DNA from: Pseudaeromonas sp041441555
Lineage (GTDB): Bacteria; Pseudomonadota; Gammaproteobacteria; Enterobacterales; Aeromonadaceae
Assembly (NCBI GenBank): GCA_041441555.1
Contig: JASDSW010000087.1
Coordinates: forward strand, 1-44,177
DNA length: 44,177 nucleotides
Direction: 5' to 3'
The notes under the pieces were generated by a model. It searched no databases. It was not told the origin of the DNA and worked only from the letters and a program-made list of their open reading frames with translations. Both the position numbers and the translations under genes were made by a program. Each line of letters opens with the position of its first letter. Position 1 is the first letter of the stretch. Below are positions 24,621 to 33,415 of this stretch, one piece after another.

Positions 24621-26129
24621 TTACTTCTTCAACTCATCGGCCAGAGGTTTGAATCGCTTCAGTTCAGAGAGGCGATAGCCTGTGTAGTTACCCATCAGCA
24701 GCACGGTGGCCATGATGACCAACTGCAGACCCAGATAGTTGAAGGTCAGATGCTGGATCAGGCTGTTGTCCATGGCCAAGTAGGCAATGACCGCGACCAA
24801 CAGAGAACCACCACCCTGCTTGACGACCTCTTTCGGACCCTCTTCTTCCCACAGGATGGACATGCGTTCAATGGTCCAGGAGAGGATGATCATCGGGAAG
24901 AAGGTGATCCGCATCCCCTCGGTCAGCCCCAGCTTGTAGGTGAGTACCGACAGCAGGGCGATGATGGCGATGACCGTGATGATCACCGTGGATATTCGCG
25001 CGACCAGCAAGAGGTTGAGTCGTGACAGGTAGGAGCGGATCACCAGCCCCACACCGACAATGGACAGGAAGCCGAGCAGGCCAACCACCAGGTTGGTCTG
25101 GATGAAGGCGACGGCGATCAGCACCGGCATGAAGGTCCCGGAGGTCTTCAGACCAACGATGACGCGCAGGAACACCACCACCAACACACCGATAGGCAGC
25201 AGCAGTATCCCCTTGAACAGCGCCTGCTCCTCAACCGGTAAGGTGTCGATGGAGAAGTTGAGCATGTTGGTATGTTCAAACTTGGCGGTCAGAGCCTTGG
25301 CCACCGCGACCTGCTTTTGCACCACCGAGTAGGTGACTCGGGAGTTGCTACCACCGGTCACATCCAGCAGCGGCTGGGAGTTGTACTCCCACAGCATCAG
25401 CTGTTCCGGACGCCCCTGCAGACCGCTTTGCGGATCGAACAGGTCATACTTGTCGCCTTCGAACACCTGGACATAGTCGATCAGTTGCTGACGACGACGA
25501 CCATCCTCGAGCTTCAAGGCGCGGACGACACGAGCCGGAATGTCGGCTTGGTTCAGCATGTCGACGATGAGGTGGGCGCGCCCCTTGTGATTGCGCAGCA
25601 GCTGAGCATTCTGTTCCTGATTGTCGAACTCCCGCATGATTTCGCGGGTCAGGGTGAAGGCATCGGCAGAGCGCTCCTTGGCCCGTTCGAGGATCTGCGT
25701 CATGGCCGTGGCAATGGGTTCTTTCTCGATCTGCTTGTCGATGGCCGGAATTTCACTGGGGATCGCCTTGGCATACGGGTCGCTCATCATATCGGCGCGA
25801 TAGTAGAGCTCCTGATGGCCACGCGCGGTGCGAATGGACCACTCGGCGCGGGTGATGCCGTTGCGTTCGACAAACGAGAGGCCATAACCAGGGCTCGCCG
25901 CCGATTCATCGACCAGCGTAAAACCTGGTTGGGTGGCCGGAATGGCCAACGAGGCAATGATCGGTTGTTCACCTGCATCAAATTCAACCTTGGCTTCCAC
26001 CGACCAGACTTGGCGGTATTCACCAGGCAACCAGGGCACGTCGAACGCGACATGGCGATAGATCATCAGGCTGATGCCCAGGATGAATAGCAGGGCGACA
26101 ACGATATAAAAGGGGCGGCGAGAGACCAT
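24621..26129 (-). CDS. Inactive transglutaminase domain protein with seven membrane helices
   Basis: A 502-residue inner-membrane protein. One N-terminal helix (residues 7-26) leads to a periplasmic region of about 230 residues that contains a transglutaminase-like fold (AHLIVDMLNQADIPARVV, DYVQVFEGDKYDLFDPQSG). The Cys of the usual Cys-His-Asp triad is not seen, hence inactive. Residues from about 305 form seven helices, ending with a short cytoplasmic tail. It is known as a companion of RimK-like ATP-grasp and retropepsin-like proteins in many Gammaproteobacteria. The gene lies between these two here, four bases from the protease gene and two from the ligase gene. It probably connects periplasmic signals with the cytoplasmic ligase, an inference from topology. 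Confidence 0.9.
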   Translation of the reverse strand: MVSRRPFYIVVALLFILGISLMIYRHVAFDVPWLPGEYRQVWSVEAKVEFDAGEQPIIASLAIPATQPGFTLVDESAASPGYGLSFVERNGITRAEWSIRTARGHQELYYRADMMSDPYAKAIPSEIPAIDKQIEKEPIATAMTQILERAKERSADAFTLTREIMREFDNQEQNAQLLRNHKGRAHLIVDMLNQADIPARVVRALKLEDGRRRQQLIDYVQVFEGDKYDLFDPQSGLQGRPEQLMLWEYNSQPLLDVTGGSNSRVTYSVVQKQVAVAKALTAKFEHTNMLNFSIDTLPVEEQALFKGILLLPIGVLVVVFLRVIVGLKTSGTFMPVLIAVAFIQTNLVVGLLGFLSIVGVGLVIRSYLSRLNLLLVARISTVIITVIAIIALLSVLTYKLGLTEGMRITFFPMIILSWTIERMSILWEEEGPKEVVKQGGGSLLVAVIAYLAMDNSLIQHLTFNYLGLQLVIMATVLLMGNYTGYRLSELKRFKPLADELKK

Positions 26130-26132
26130 GAT

Positions 26133-27155
26133 TTACTGCTTGTCCTTGCTCGGAGTGGTTTCCTTGGCGGCATCAGTCGGGGCAGCGGCTGAACTGCCTG
26201 CGGCTTCGGACTGATTCACCTCTGTGGCGGTTTTGCTGGCCGGCTTGGGTTCAGCCTTGGCCTTCTTGCTATCGGTTTTCTTGGCCGTGCTCTTCTTGGC
26301 TGGGGCCTTCTTGCTATCCGCCTTCTGCTTGTCAGCGGCAGCCGCTGCCGCAGCGGCTTTTTTGGAGGAGATCAGCAGCGCCACGTCCGGCTTGGGTTGC
26401 ACGAATTCACGGGCCACATCGACGACGGCCACATCCTTGATGAACTCGCGGCCCAGCAGCAAGGAGAAGTCCATGTCGGAGCGATCCTTGAGGCTGAATT
26501 CGGCCTTTTCGGTCAGGGAGCCCAGTTGCATGGTCAGACGCACCACGGGGCGACGGTCGGAACCATCGGCAGAGGCTTGCTTGATCTTGACGTAACGGAC
26601 GAAGGGCGCTTCGATGTCCAGGCTCTTGCCATTGTCCATCGGCATCTTGAACTTGACCCAGCGCTTGCCTTCGCGTTCGAAGACCGTGATGTCGGTGGCG
26701 CTGATGGAAGAGGTAGCAGCCCCGGTATCGACCCGGCTTTGGAAGGCGCCATTGGCCTCTTCGACGTAAACCCATTCGGATTCCCCGAGGATCAGCTTGC
26801 CGTCCTGGGTGGTGAGGCCCGGTTCAACGATCGGGCATGCCTTGCTGTCATCTGTGGCCATGCTTTTACGCGCTACCTGTTGCATCTGACGGGAGAGTTG
26901 TTGCTGCAGCCCCTTGATCTCTTGGAGTGCTTGCCGGGATTTTTCCTGTTGGGCCTGCAGTAGTTTGAGTTCCGTGTCCATTTGATAGCCGTGATCCAGC
27001 AACTTCTGATTGCCCTGGATCACGGTCTGCTGTACCCGGTTTTCACTGCCAGTCAGCTCGTTCTTCAGTTGTTCCGGGGTGATCTCCGCCATGACGGAGC
27101 CAGAAAGCATGAGCAGGGGAAAGAGAGCACTGCAGGTGAGAGTTTTAGTTGTCAT
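26133..27155 (-). CDS. Exported retropepsin-like aspartic protease (Zn_protease/RimB-like family)
   Basis: The 340 residues start with a signal peptide (cleavage after VMA, residue 23). A coiled-coil region runs from about 30 to 95, and a retropepsin-like domain from about 115 to 255. The catalytic motif is RVDTGAATSSISA with Asp143, and the second conserved part is LLGREFIKDVAVVDV. Older databases name the family ATP-dependent zinc protease, but newer work treats it as an aspartic protease. From about residue 263 the C terminus is a low-complexity Ala/Lys-rich tail resembling histone H1 (SKKAPAKKSTAKKTDSKKAK). This is unusual for a periplasmic enzyme and may bind an anionic polymer. It is the first gene of the operon with the 7-TM protein and the ATP-grasp ligase. 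Confidence 0.88.
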   Translation of the reverse strand: MTTKTLTCSALFPLLMLSGSVMAEITPEQLKNELTGSENRVQQTVIQGNQKLLDHGYQMDTELKLLQAQQEKSRQALQEIKGLQQQLSRQMQQVARKSMATDDSKACPIVEPGLTTQDGKLILGESEWVYVEEANGAFQSRVDTGAATSSISATDITVFEREGKRWVKFKMPMDNGKSLDIEAPFVRYVKIKQASADGSDRRPVVRLTMQLGSLTEKAEFSLKDRSDMDFSLLLGREFIKDVAVVDVAREFVQPKPDVALLISSKKAAAAAAAADKQKADSKKAPAKKSTAKKTDSKKAKAEPKPASKTATEVNQSEAAGSSAAAPTDAAKETTPSKDKQ

Positions 27156-27206
27156 AGACGTCGTCTGTATGGATTAAACAAAGTGACATAAGTGTATCTC
27201 AGCAGG

Positions 27207-27227
27207 GGAAGGCAGGACTAGCCTTCC
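27207..27227 (-). terminator. Hairpin overlapping the cmoB stop codon
   Basis: GGAAGGC and GCCTTCC pair around seven bases, with the cmoB TAG inside the loop. There is no T run on the minus strand, so it may be a weak terminator or a 3'-end stabiliser before the downstream protease operon. Confidence 0.4.
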
Positions 27228-28198
27228 GCGCGACGAGATGCAACCAATACGGCCCGTTTCGGTGCCGGATGCCCCTCAATAGTAAGGGTTGGATCGGTCG
27301 GGTCAAGGAATTCAGCCAGAGAATCGTTCCTCATCCAGGGGGTTCTGCGTTGTTCGTCCGTTGTGGTTAACGATTGGTCAACAATTCGGACATTTTCGAA
27401 GCCACATTTCTCCAACCAGCCGACTAGCGCGGCTGCCGAGGGAATGAACCAGACGTTGCGCATCTGGGCGTAGCGCTCACCGGGAACCAGTACCTCGTTG
27501 GGGCCGCCATCGACGATCAGGGTCTCCAGCACCAGTTCGCCGCCATCCCGCAACTGATCCCGCAACTGGAACAGGTGATCGATGGGAGAGCGGCGATGGT
27601 AGAGCACCCCCATGGAGAAGACGGTGTCGAACCCCTCGAGTTTGGGTAATTCTTCAATGCCCAGGGGCAGGAAGTGGATGTTGTCCGGGTTGCCGGCCAG
27701 TTGTTTGATCGCCGTGAATTGGCACAAAAACAGCGGGGAGGGATCGATGCCGACCACCAACTCGGCCTCTTCACCGAGCATGCGCCACATGTGGTAACCG
27801 CTGCCGCAGCCGACATCCAACACATGACGCCCTTTCAGGGGCGCGATGTGCGGTAGCACGCGATCCCACTTCCAGTCGGAGCGCCATTCGGTATCAATAT
27901 GGATGCCAAACAGGTGATAGGGCCCCTTGCGCCACGGGTGCAGGTGTTGCAGCAGGTTTTCCAACCGGGTGCGCTCGCCTTCGGGCAACTCTTCCGGCAG
28001 GCCCAGGGTCACCGAGCTCTTGAGATCGCGGTAGTGCGCCTGCACCCCCTCGAATTTGGCTAGCACCCGCTGCCAGCGCGGCAGATCACCGTGTTGTTGG
28101 GCATGCTGCCAGGCGTGGAGTTGGGCGGGCAGTACCGTCAGCCACTGGCTCAGCCGATCCTTGGCCAGGCGTTGATAGAAGGTGGCGAAGTCGATCAT
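27218..28198 (-). CDS. cmoB: tRNA U34 carboxymethyltransferase
   Basis: CmoB transfers the carboxymethyl group of carboxy-SAM to 5-hydroxyuridine 34, giving cmo5U in tRNAs that read four-fold degenerate codons. The 326 residues hold an N-terminal helical region with WRKGPYHLFGIHIDTEWRSD, then a class I methyltransferase fold with HVLDVGCGSGYHMWRM. Also conserved are DPSPLFLCQF, VFSMGVLYHRRSPIDHL and NVWFIPSAAAL. The start ATG overlaps the cmoA stop in ATGA, so both enzymes of the pathway are coupled in translation. Confidence 0.97.
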   Translation of the reverse strand: MIDFATFYQRLAKDRLSQWLTVLPAQLHAWQHAQQHGDLPRWQRVLAKFEGVQAHYRDLKSSVTLGLPEELPEGERTRLENLLQHLHPWRKGPYHLFGIHIDTEWRSDWKWDRVLPHIAPLKGRHVLDVGCGSGYHMWRMLGEEAELVVGIDPSPLFLCQFTAIKQLAGNPDNIHFLPLGIEELPKLEGFDTVFSMGVLYHRRSPIDHLFQLRDQLRDGGELVLETLIVDGGPNEVLVPGERYAQMRNVWFIPSAAALVGWLEKCGFENVRIVDQSLTTTDEQRRTPWMRNDSLAEFLDPTDPTLTIEGHPAPKRAVLVASRRAEG

Positions 28199-28953
28199 GC
28201 CGGTACTCCTTGCGTGCTAGCGACTTGCTTGATGGCGACCAAGGAGCCGAAGTTGAAACACTGGAACCAGAGATCGCAATGGTCAAAACCGGCTTCCTGC
28301 AGCCGTTGCCGATGGCAAGCCACCGTATCGGCCCGCAGCACATTTTCCAGCAGGGTGCGCTTTTGGCTGATCTCCAGCTCGCTGTAGCCATTGGCGCGCT
28401 TGAAATCCAGGTGCAGGTCGATGATGAGATCGCTGACCGCCGCATCCTCAAACTTGAACTTCTCGCTCAGGATCAATAAGCCGCCGGGTCTGAGCCCCTG
28501 ATAAATGCGTGTAAGCAGCGGTAACCGCTGCTCGGGCGCGATGAACTGCAGGGTGAAATTCAAGACTACCACGGAGGCATCTTCGATCTCGGTGTCACAG
28601 ACGTCACCTTCGCGGATCTCGACCGGGATGTTGGATTTGAAGGCGCTCAGATGGCTACGGCAGCGTTCGACCATGGCGGGCGAGTTGTCGATGCCGATGA
28701 TGCGGCAATCATCAAAAGGAAGATGACGCCGCATCATCAAGGTGGCGGCGCCGAGCGAACAGCCGAGATCGTACAGGGTGCTGCCGGGTTGGGCGAAACG
28801 TTCGGTCATCATGCCAATGGCCGAAAGAATGTTGGAGTAACCGGGGACTGAGCGCTGGATCATGTCGGGAAATACATCCGCGACCTGCTCGTCAAAACAG
28901 AAATCACCGAGCTGAGCGATGGGCGCGGCGAAGAGTTGATCTTTCTTTTGCAT
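28195..28953 (-). CDS. cmoA: Carboxy-S-adenosyl-L-methionine synthase
   Basis: CmoA makes carboxy-SAM from SAM and prephenate, the cofactor used by CmoB. The 252-residue protein has the SAM fold with YDLGCSLGAATLMMRRHL near residue 62, GIDNSPAMVERCRSHL and VVLNFTLQFI. The Arg residue that recognises the carboxylate is expected near the C terminus. I chose the ATG at 28953 (MQKKDQLFAAPIA), matching the family start. No good ribosome binding site is visible before it. An upstream extension to 29073 lacks conservation. Confidence 0.96.
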   Translation of the reverse strand: MQKKDQLFAAPIAQLGDFCFDEQVADVFPDMIQRSVPGYSNILSAIGMMTERFAQPGSTLYDLGCSLGAATLMMRRHLPFDDCRIIGIDNSPAMVERCRSHLSAFKSNIPVEIREGDVCDTEIEDASVVVLNFTLQFIAPEQRLPLLTRIYQGLRPGGLLILSEKFKFEDAAVSDLIIDLHLDFKRANGYSELEISQKRTLLENVLRADTVACHRQRLQEAGFDHCDLWFQCFNFGSLVAIKQVASTQGVPA

Positions 28954-29098
28954 GGTAGGAGTAACCCGATGCGAAGCTGTGAGGAGATGGCGAACGGGAG
29001 GCCGCCCGCAAAGTGGGCGTATAGTAGCAGAAAATCGGACGAATTGTGACAGATGCCGCGGCGAATGGACCATTTACGGCTTCAACCCGGGGCGGGTG

Positions 29099-29127
29099 TT
29101 ATCACGGCCGAATATTTGCCCTATAAT
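29099..29127 (+). promoter_or_regulatory. Promoter of the fmdB-aspS transcript
   Basis: TTATCA (29099-29104) and a perfect TATAAT (29122-29127) are 17 bases apart, with a GC-rich stretch (GGCGGGCC) after the -10, as in growth-rate-controlled promoters. The start would lie about 40 bases before the fmdB-like ATG. Confidence 0.75.
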
Positions 29128-29174
29128 GGCGGGCCTTTTTCTCCTGGTGACTGACATCATTCGTTTCTGGTCTT

Positions 29175-29423
29175 ATGCCTATCTACGAATATCAATGTGC
29201 ACAGTGCGGTCACTCGCTGGCCAAATTACAGAAGTTGTCTGAGACGCCGTTGACCGATTGTCCGGCCTGTCAGGCGCCTGCACTGGGTAAGGTTATTTCT
29301 CTTCCCGGCCTTCGGGTCACGAGCCGGGGCGGGTGTGCAGCCGATTTTCGCGTGGGACAGCAGCCTTATGCGCCCGCGTGTGAGGCTGGCGGCAGCTGTC
29401 AGGGTTGTCCGGCCAGCAAATAA
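29175..29423 (+). CDS. FmdB-type zinc ribbon protein
   Basis: An 82-residue protein with the zinc ribbon MPIYEYQCAQCGH followed by DCPACQAP, the four cysteines that bind one zinc ion. The second half is less conserved and ends in a cysteine cluster (CEAGGSCQGCPASK), which could bind another metal. Family members are small putative regulatory proteins whose function is not proven. The name comes from a formamidase operon. The gene precedes aspS by 22 bases and shares its promoter, an arrangement also seen in relatives. No clear ribosome binding site lies before the ATG at 29175. Confidence 0.9.
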   Translation: MPIYEYQCAQCGHSLAKLQKLSETPLTDCPACQAPALGKVISLPGLRVTSRGGCAADFRVGQQPYAPACEAGGSCQGCPASK

Positions 29424-29445
29424 CATAATTTCAAAGGAACAGTTC

Positions 29446-31227
29446 ATGCGTACCATCTATTGCGGACAGGTAAATGCCAGCCATGTGGATCAGCAGGTCA
29501 CGCTGTGTGGTTGGGTTCACCGTCGCCGTGACCTCGGCGGCTTGATCTTCATCGACATGCGCGATCGCGAAGGGATCGTGCAGGTTTTCTTCGACCCGGA
29601 TCGCCCCGAGGCCTATACCCTGGCTTCCGAGTTGCGCAATGAGTTCTGTATCCAGGTGACGGGTCTGGTGCGCGGGCGCCCTGAGTCCCAGGTCAATCGG
29701 GATATGGCCACCGGCGCCATCGAGATCTTTGCCCATGAGTTGGTGATCATCAACCGCTCCGAACCGCTGCCGCTGGACTTCAACCAGACCAATACCGAAG
29801 AGCAGCGCCTGAAGTATCGCTATCTGGATCTGCGTCGCCCCGAGATGGCGCAATCGCTGAAGACCCGGGCACGCATCACCAGTTTTGTCCGTCGTTTCAT
29901 GGACGCTCATGGCTTCCTCGATATTGAAACACCGATGCTGACCAAGGCCACCCCGGAAGGCGCCCGTGACTATCTGGTGCCGAGCCGGGTGCACAAGGGC
30001 AAGTTCTACGCCCTGCCGCAGTCCCCGCAGCTGTTCAAGCAACTGCTGATGATGTCCGGTTTCGATCGTTACTATCAGATCGTCAAGTGCTTCCGGGATG
30101 AAGACCTGCGGGCCGATCGTCAGCCGGAGTTCACCCAGATCGACGTCGAGACCTCCTTCATGAGTGCCGAACAGGTGCGGGCCGTCATGGAAGAGCTGAT
30201 CCGCGGTCTGTGGCTGGAGGTGGCCGGTGATGATTTGGGCCAGTTCCCGATCATGACCTTCGACGAGGCCATGCGCCGTTACGGCTCCGACAAGCCGGAT
30301 CTGCGTAACCCGATGGAGCTGGTCGACGTCGCCGATCTGCTCAAGAGCATCGAGTTTGCGGTGTTTGCCGGCCCGGCCAATGATGCCAAAGGGCGGGTTG
30401 CCGCACTGCGCGTCCCGGGCGGCGCCCAACTGACCCGCAAGCAGATCGATGAATACACCCAGTTTGTGGCCATCTATGGCGCCCGCGGTCTGGCCTGGAT
30501 GAAGGTCAATGAGGCCAGCAAGGGGATCGAGGGGGTGCAATCTCCGGTCGCCAAGTTCCTCAACGATGCCATCGTGCGTGAGATGCTTGTGCGCACCGGT
30601 GCGGCCGATGGCGATATCCTCTTCTTCGGCGCCGACAAGGCCAAGATCGTCTGTGATGCCATGGGTGCCCTGCGCCTGAAGGTCGGTCGCGATCTCAACC
30701 TGGTGGCCTCCTGCTGGAAGCCGCTGTGGGTCATCGACTTCCCAATGTTCGAAGAGGATGGCGAAGGCGGCTTGACCGCGATGCACCATCCGTTCACCGC
30801 TCCGAAGGAGATGACGGCCGAGCAGCTCGAAGCCGCTCCGTGCGCCGCCTATGCCAATGCCTATGACATGGTGATCAACGGCTATGAGGTGGGCGGTGGC
30901 TCGGTGCGGATCCACCGCAACAACATGCAGCAGGCCGTGTTCCGCATTCTGGGCATTTCCGAGCAGGATCAAAAAGAGAAGTTCGGCTTCCTGCTGGATG
31001 CGCTGAAATTTGGTACCCCGCCGCACGCCGGCCTGGCCTTCGGTCTGGATCGTCTGACCATGTTGCTGACGGGGACTGACAACATTCGTGATGTCATTGC
31101 CTTCCCGAAGACCACGGCGGCGGCCTGCCTGATGACCGATGCGCCGAGCTTCGGTCATCCAGCCGCGCTGGCCGAACTGGCTATCCAGACCACGGTGGCC
31201 AGCAAGGTCGAGGCCGACAAGGAATAG
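29446..31227 (+). CDS. aspS: Aspartyl-tRNA synthetase
   Basis: AspRS charges tRNA-Asp. The 593 residues are the bacterial type. The OB-fold anticodon-binding domain covers residues 1-105 (GWVHRRRDLGG). The class II core follows with motif 1, motif 2 (FRDEDLRADRQPEFTQID) and motif 3 (GLAFGLDRLTMLL). The GAD insertion domain lies between (about 290-420). I chose the ATG at 29446 because AAGGA lies eight bases upstream. A longer frame back to 29335 overlaps the fmdB-like gene and is spurious. Confidence 0.98.
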   Translation: MRTIYCGQVNASHVDQQVTLCGWVHRRRDLGGLIFIDMRDREGIVQVFFDPDRPEAYTLASELRNEFCIQVTGLVRGRPESQVNRDMATGAIEIFAHELVIINRSEPLPLDFNQTNTEEQRLKYRYLDLRRPEMAQSLKTRARITSFVRRFMDAHGFLDIETPMLTKATPEGARDYLVPSRVHKGKFYALPQSPQLFKQLLMMSGFDRYYQIVKCFRDEDLRADRQPEFTQIDVETSFMSAEQVRAVMEELIRGLWLEVAGDDLGQFPIMTFDEAMRRYGSDKPDLRNPMELVDVADLLKSIEFAVFAGPANDAKGRVAALRVPGGAQLTRKQIDEYTQFVAIYGARGLAWMKVNEASKGIEGVQSPVAKFLNDAIVREMLVRTGAADGDILFFGADKAKIVCDAMGALRLKVGRDLNLVASCWKPLWVIDFPMFEEDGEGGLTAMHHPFTAPKEMTAEQLEAAPCAAYANAYDMVINGYEVGGGSVRIHRNNMQQAVFRILGISEQDQKEKFGFLLDALKFGTPPHAGLAFGLDRLTMLLTGTDNIRDVIAFPKTTAAACLMTDAPSFGHPAALAELAIQTTVASKVEADKE

Positions 31228-31342
31228 GCGCAAGCCGGACTGCAGACCGACTTCCGCCGAAGTGGGTGTCGGGGCATGATTTTCAGCGTGGCCGCATTGC
31301 CAGCGGTCGCGCCATACAAACTGTGTTAACGGAGAGTTTCCT

Positions 31343-32083
31343 ATGGCAGGTCATAGTAAATGGGCCAACATCAAGCACCGCAAGGCCGCACAAGATGCCA
31401 AGCGGGGCAAAATCTTCACCAAGCTGATCCGCGAAATCACCACGGCAGCGCGGGTGGGGGACGCCGATCCGGCGGCCAATCCCCGTCTGCGGGCGGCGGT
31501 TGCTGCGGCGCTGTCCAACAACATGACCCGTGACACCGTCAACCGGGCGATCCAGCGTGGTGCCGGTGGTGGCGATGGTGCCGAATTGGAAACCCTGATC
31601 TATGAAGGGTACGGTCCGGCGGGCACCGCGGTCATGGTCGAATGCATGACCGACAACCGCAACCGCACCGTGTCTGAAGTGCGTCATGCCTTCAGCAAGT
31701 GTGGCGGTAACCTCGGCACCGACGGTTCAGTCTCCTACCTGTTCAGCAAGAAGGGTGTCATCACCTTCAGCGGCGTGGATGAGGATGCGTTGATGGATGC
31801 GGCGCTGGAAGCCGGTGCCGATGATGTGGTGAGCGAGGAAGATGGCTCCATCGAGGTGTACACCACCCCGAACGACTTCGGAACAGTGCTTGATGCTCTG
31901 GAAGCGGCCGGGTTTAAACCGGCGGATGCTTCTGTGACCATGATTGCCTCTACCGAGGCCGATCTGGATGTGGAATCAGCCCCTAAATTGCTGCGCCTGA
32001 TCGACATGCTCGAAGATCTGGACGATGTGCAAGAGGTCTATCACAACGGTGCCATCTCCGACGAAGTGGCCGCCACGCTCTGA
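31343..32083 (+). CDS. yebC: YebC/TACO1 family protein
   Basis: YebC (246 residues) belongs to a widespread family described as DNA-binding regulators and, more recently, as translation factors that relieve ribosome stalling. It begins MAGHSKWANIKHRKAAQDAK, and has the GGGDGAELETLIYEGYGP and KCGGNLGTDGSVSYLF blocks that define the family. GGAG precedes the ATG. It lies between aspS and ruvC, the standard order in this class, with a hairpin at 32115-32136 after it. Confidence 0.96.
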   Translation: MAGHSKWANIKHRKAAQDAKRGKIFTKLIREITTAARVGDADPAANPRLRAAVAAALSNNMTRDTVNRAIQRGAGGGDGAELETLIYEGYGPAGTAVMVECMTDNRNRTVSEVRHAFSKCGGNLGTDGSVSYLFSKKGVITFSGVDEDALMDAALEAGADDVVSEEDGSIEVYTTPNDFGTVLDALEAAGFKPADASVTMIASTEADLDVESAPKLLRLIDMLEDLDDVQEVYHNGAISDEVAATL

Positions 32084-32114
32084 TAGCCGTTGGCAAGTCG
32101 TGATCGCGTTGAAT

Positions 32115-32136
32115 GAGGGGAGCTGCGGCTCCCCTC
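32115..32136 (+). terminator. GC-rich hairpin between yebC and ruvC
   Basis: GAGGGGAGC pairs with GCTCCCCTC around four bases (nine base pairs). No T run follows, so it is more likely a weak attenuator or a processing site than a full terminator. Confidence 0.45.
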
Positions 32137-32164
32137 GTAATTGGTGGCAACCGCAGGAGGTTGG

Positions 32165-32698
32165 GTGAGTATCATCTTGGGGATCGATCCGGGGTCGCGC
32201 ATCACGGGGTACGGTGTGATCCGGACCCTGGCGGGCGGCCGTTGCGAGTATCTGGGCTCGGGTTGCATCCGCACCAGCGGTGAGGTGCTGGCGCCGAAAC
32301 TCAAGCAGATCTATGACGGTATCAGCGAGGTGATCCTGCAGTTTCGCCCCGATCTGTTCGCCATCGAGCAGGTGTTCATGGCCAAAAACCCGGACTCGGC
32401 CTTGAAACTGGGTCAGGCGCGGGGAGCTGCCATCGTGGCGGCGGTTAACGCCGGGCTCGAGGTGGCCGAATACTCGGCGCGGCATATCAAACAGTCGGTG
32501 GTCGGCACCGGCGGCGCCGACAAGGAGCAGGTGCAACACATGGTGCGCCAGCTGCTCAAGTTACCCGGTAATCCGCAGGCGGATGCCGCCGATGCGCTGG
32601 CGGTGGCTCTGTGTCACACCCATACCCTGCAGAGTCTGATCCGCATGTCGGGGCGTGGTGCGACGGCGCAGGGCAGTGTGCGTGGGCGGTTGCGCTGA
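32165..32698 (+). CDS. ruvC: Crossover junction endodeoxyribonuclease RuvC
   Basis: RuvC is the Holliday-junction resolvase, a dimeric RNase H-fold nuclease. The 177 residues include the catalytic acids in ILGIDPGSRITGYG (Asp7), FAIEQVFMA (Glu), and DAADALAVALCH (two Asp). The start is GTG at 32165 with a strong AGGAGG four bases upstream. A TTG at 32141 opens the frame but has no conserved residues. It begins the ruvC-ruvA-ruvB block. Confidence 0.97.
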   Translation: MSIILGIDPGSRITGYGVIRTLAGGRCEYLGSGCIRTSGEVLAPKLKQIYDGISEVILQFRPDLFAIEQVFMAKNPDSALKLGQARGAAIVAAVNAGLEVAEYSARHIKQSVVGTGGADKEQVQHMVRQLLKLPGNPQADAADALAVALCHTHTLQSLIRMSGRGATAQGSVRGRLR

Positions 32699-32786
32699 GC
32701 GCGTCATCATTTTGCGGTAAAGTGCTGGATGCCCATCCAGTTATTCATTATCCTAGCCGCAATCAATCTGGACGGAGAATGCGCAG

Positions 32787-33404
32787 GTGATAGGTCGACT
32801 ACGCGGCACCCTGATCGAAAAACAGCCCCCCGAAATCCTGCTGGAGGTCGGTGGGGTCGGCTATGAGTTGCAACTGCCGATGACCTGCTTCTATGAGTTA
32901 CCGCCCATCGGTCAGGAGGTGGTGCTGCACACCCACTTCGTGGTGCGTGAAGATGCGCAACTCTTATATGGCTTCATCAACAAGCGCACTCGCGCTCTGT
33001 TTCGCGAGCTGTTGAAGGCTAACGGGGTAGGGCCCAAATTGGCGCTGGCGATCCTCTCCGGCATGTCGGCCAGCCAGTTTGTCAATGCGGTGGAGCGCGA
33101 AGAGATTGGCGCTCTGATCAAGTTACCTGGCGTGGGGAAAAAGACCGCCGAACGGCTGGTGGTCGAGATGAAGGATCGTCTCAAGGGGTGGAGTGAAGGG
33201 GCTCTGTTTACTCCTTATACCGATGCCATGACTGCCCAACCGGCAGAGACGGCGATGCCCTCCAGCGTCGAGGATGAAGCCATCTCGGCGTTGCTCGCTC
33301 TGGGCTACAAGCTGCCGCAAGCGACGTCGGTGGTCAGCAAGATCTATCAACCCGAGATGAAGGTCGAAGCGGTGATCCGTGAAGCCCTGCGCTCGATGCT
33401 CTGA
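32787..33404 (+). CDS. ruvA: Holliday junction branch-migration protein RuvA
   Basis: RuvA binds four-way junctions as a tetramer and loads the RuvB motor. The 205 residues show the N-terminal OB fold (MIGRLRGTLIEK), two helix-hairpin-helix motifs (LLKANGVGPKLALAIL and LIKLPGVGKKTAERLVVEM), a flexible linker (about 145-160) and the C-terminal RuvB-contact domain (DEAISALLALGYK). The start is GTG at 32787 with GGAG ten bases upstream. Confidence 0.97.
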   Translation: MIGRLRGTLIEKQPPEILLEVGGVGYELQLPMTCFYELPPIGQEVVLHTHFVVREDAQLLYGFINKRTRALFRELLKANGVGPKLALAILSGMSASQFVNAVEREEIGALIKLPGVGKKTAERLVVEMKDRLKGWSEGALFTPYTDAMTAQPAETAMPSSVEDEAISALLALGYKLPQATSVVSKIYQPEMKVEAVIREALRSML

Positions 33405-33415
33405 GGAGTTGCGCC

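Noticed and set aside
29431..31233. Open frame of 600 codons antisense to aspS
   Set aside because: aspS is unambiguous over the same bases. The antisense frame is a codon-bias shadow.
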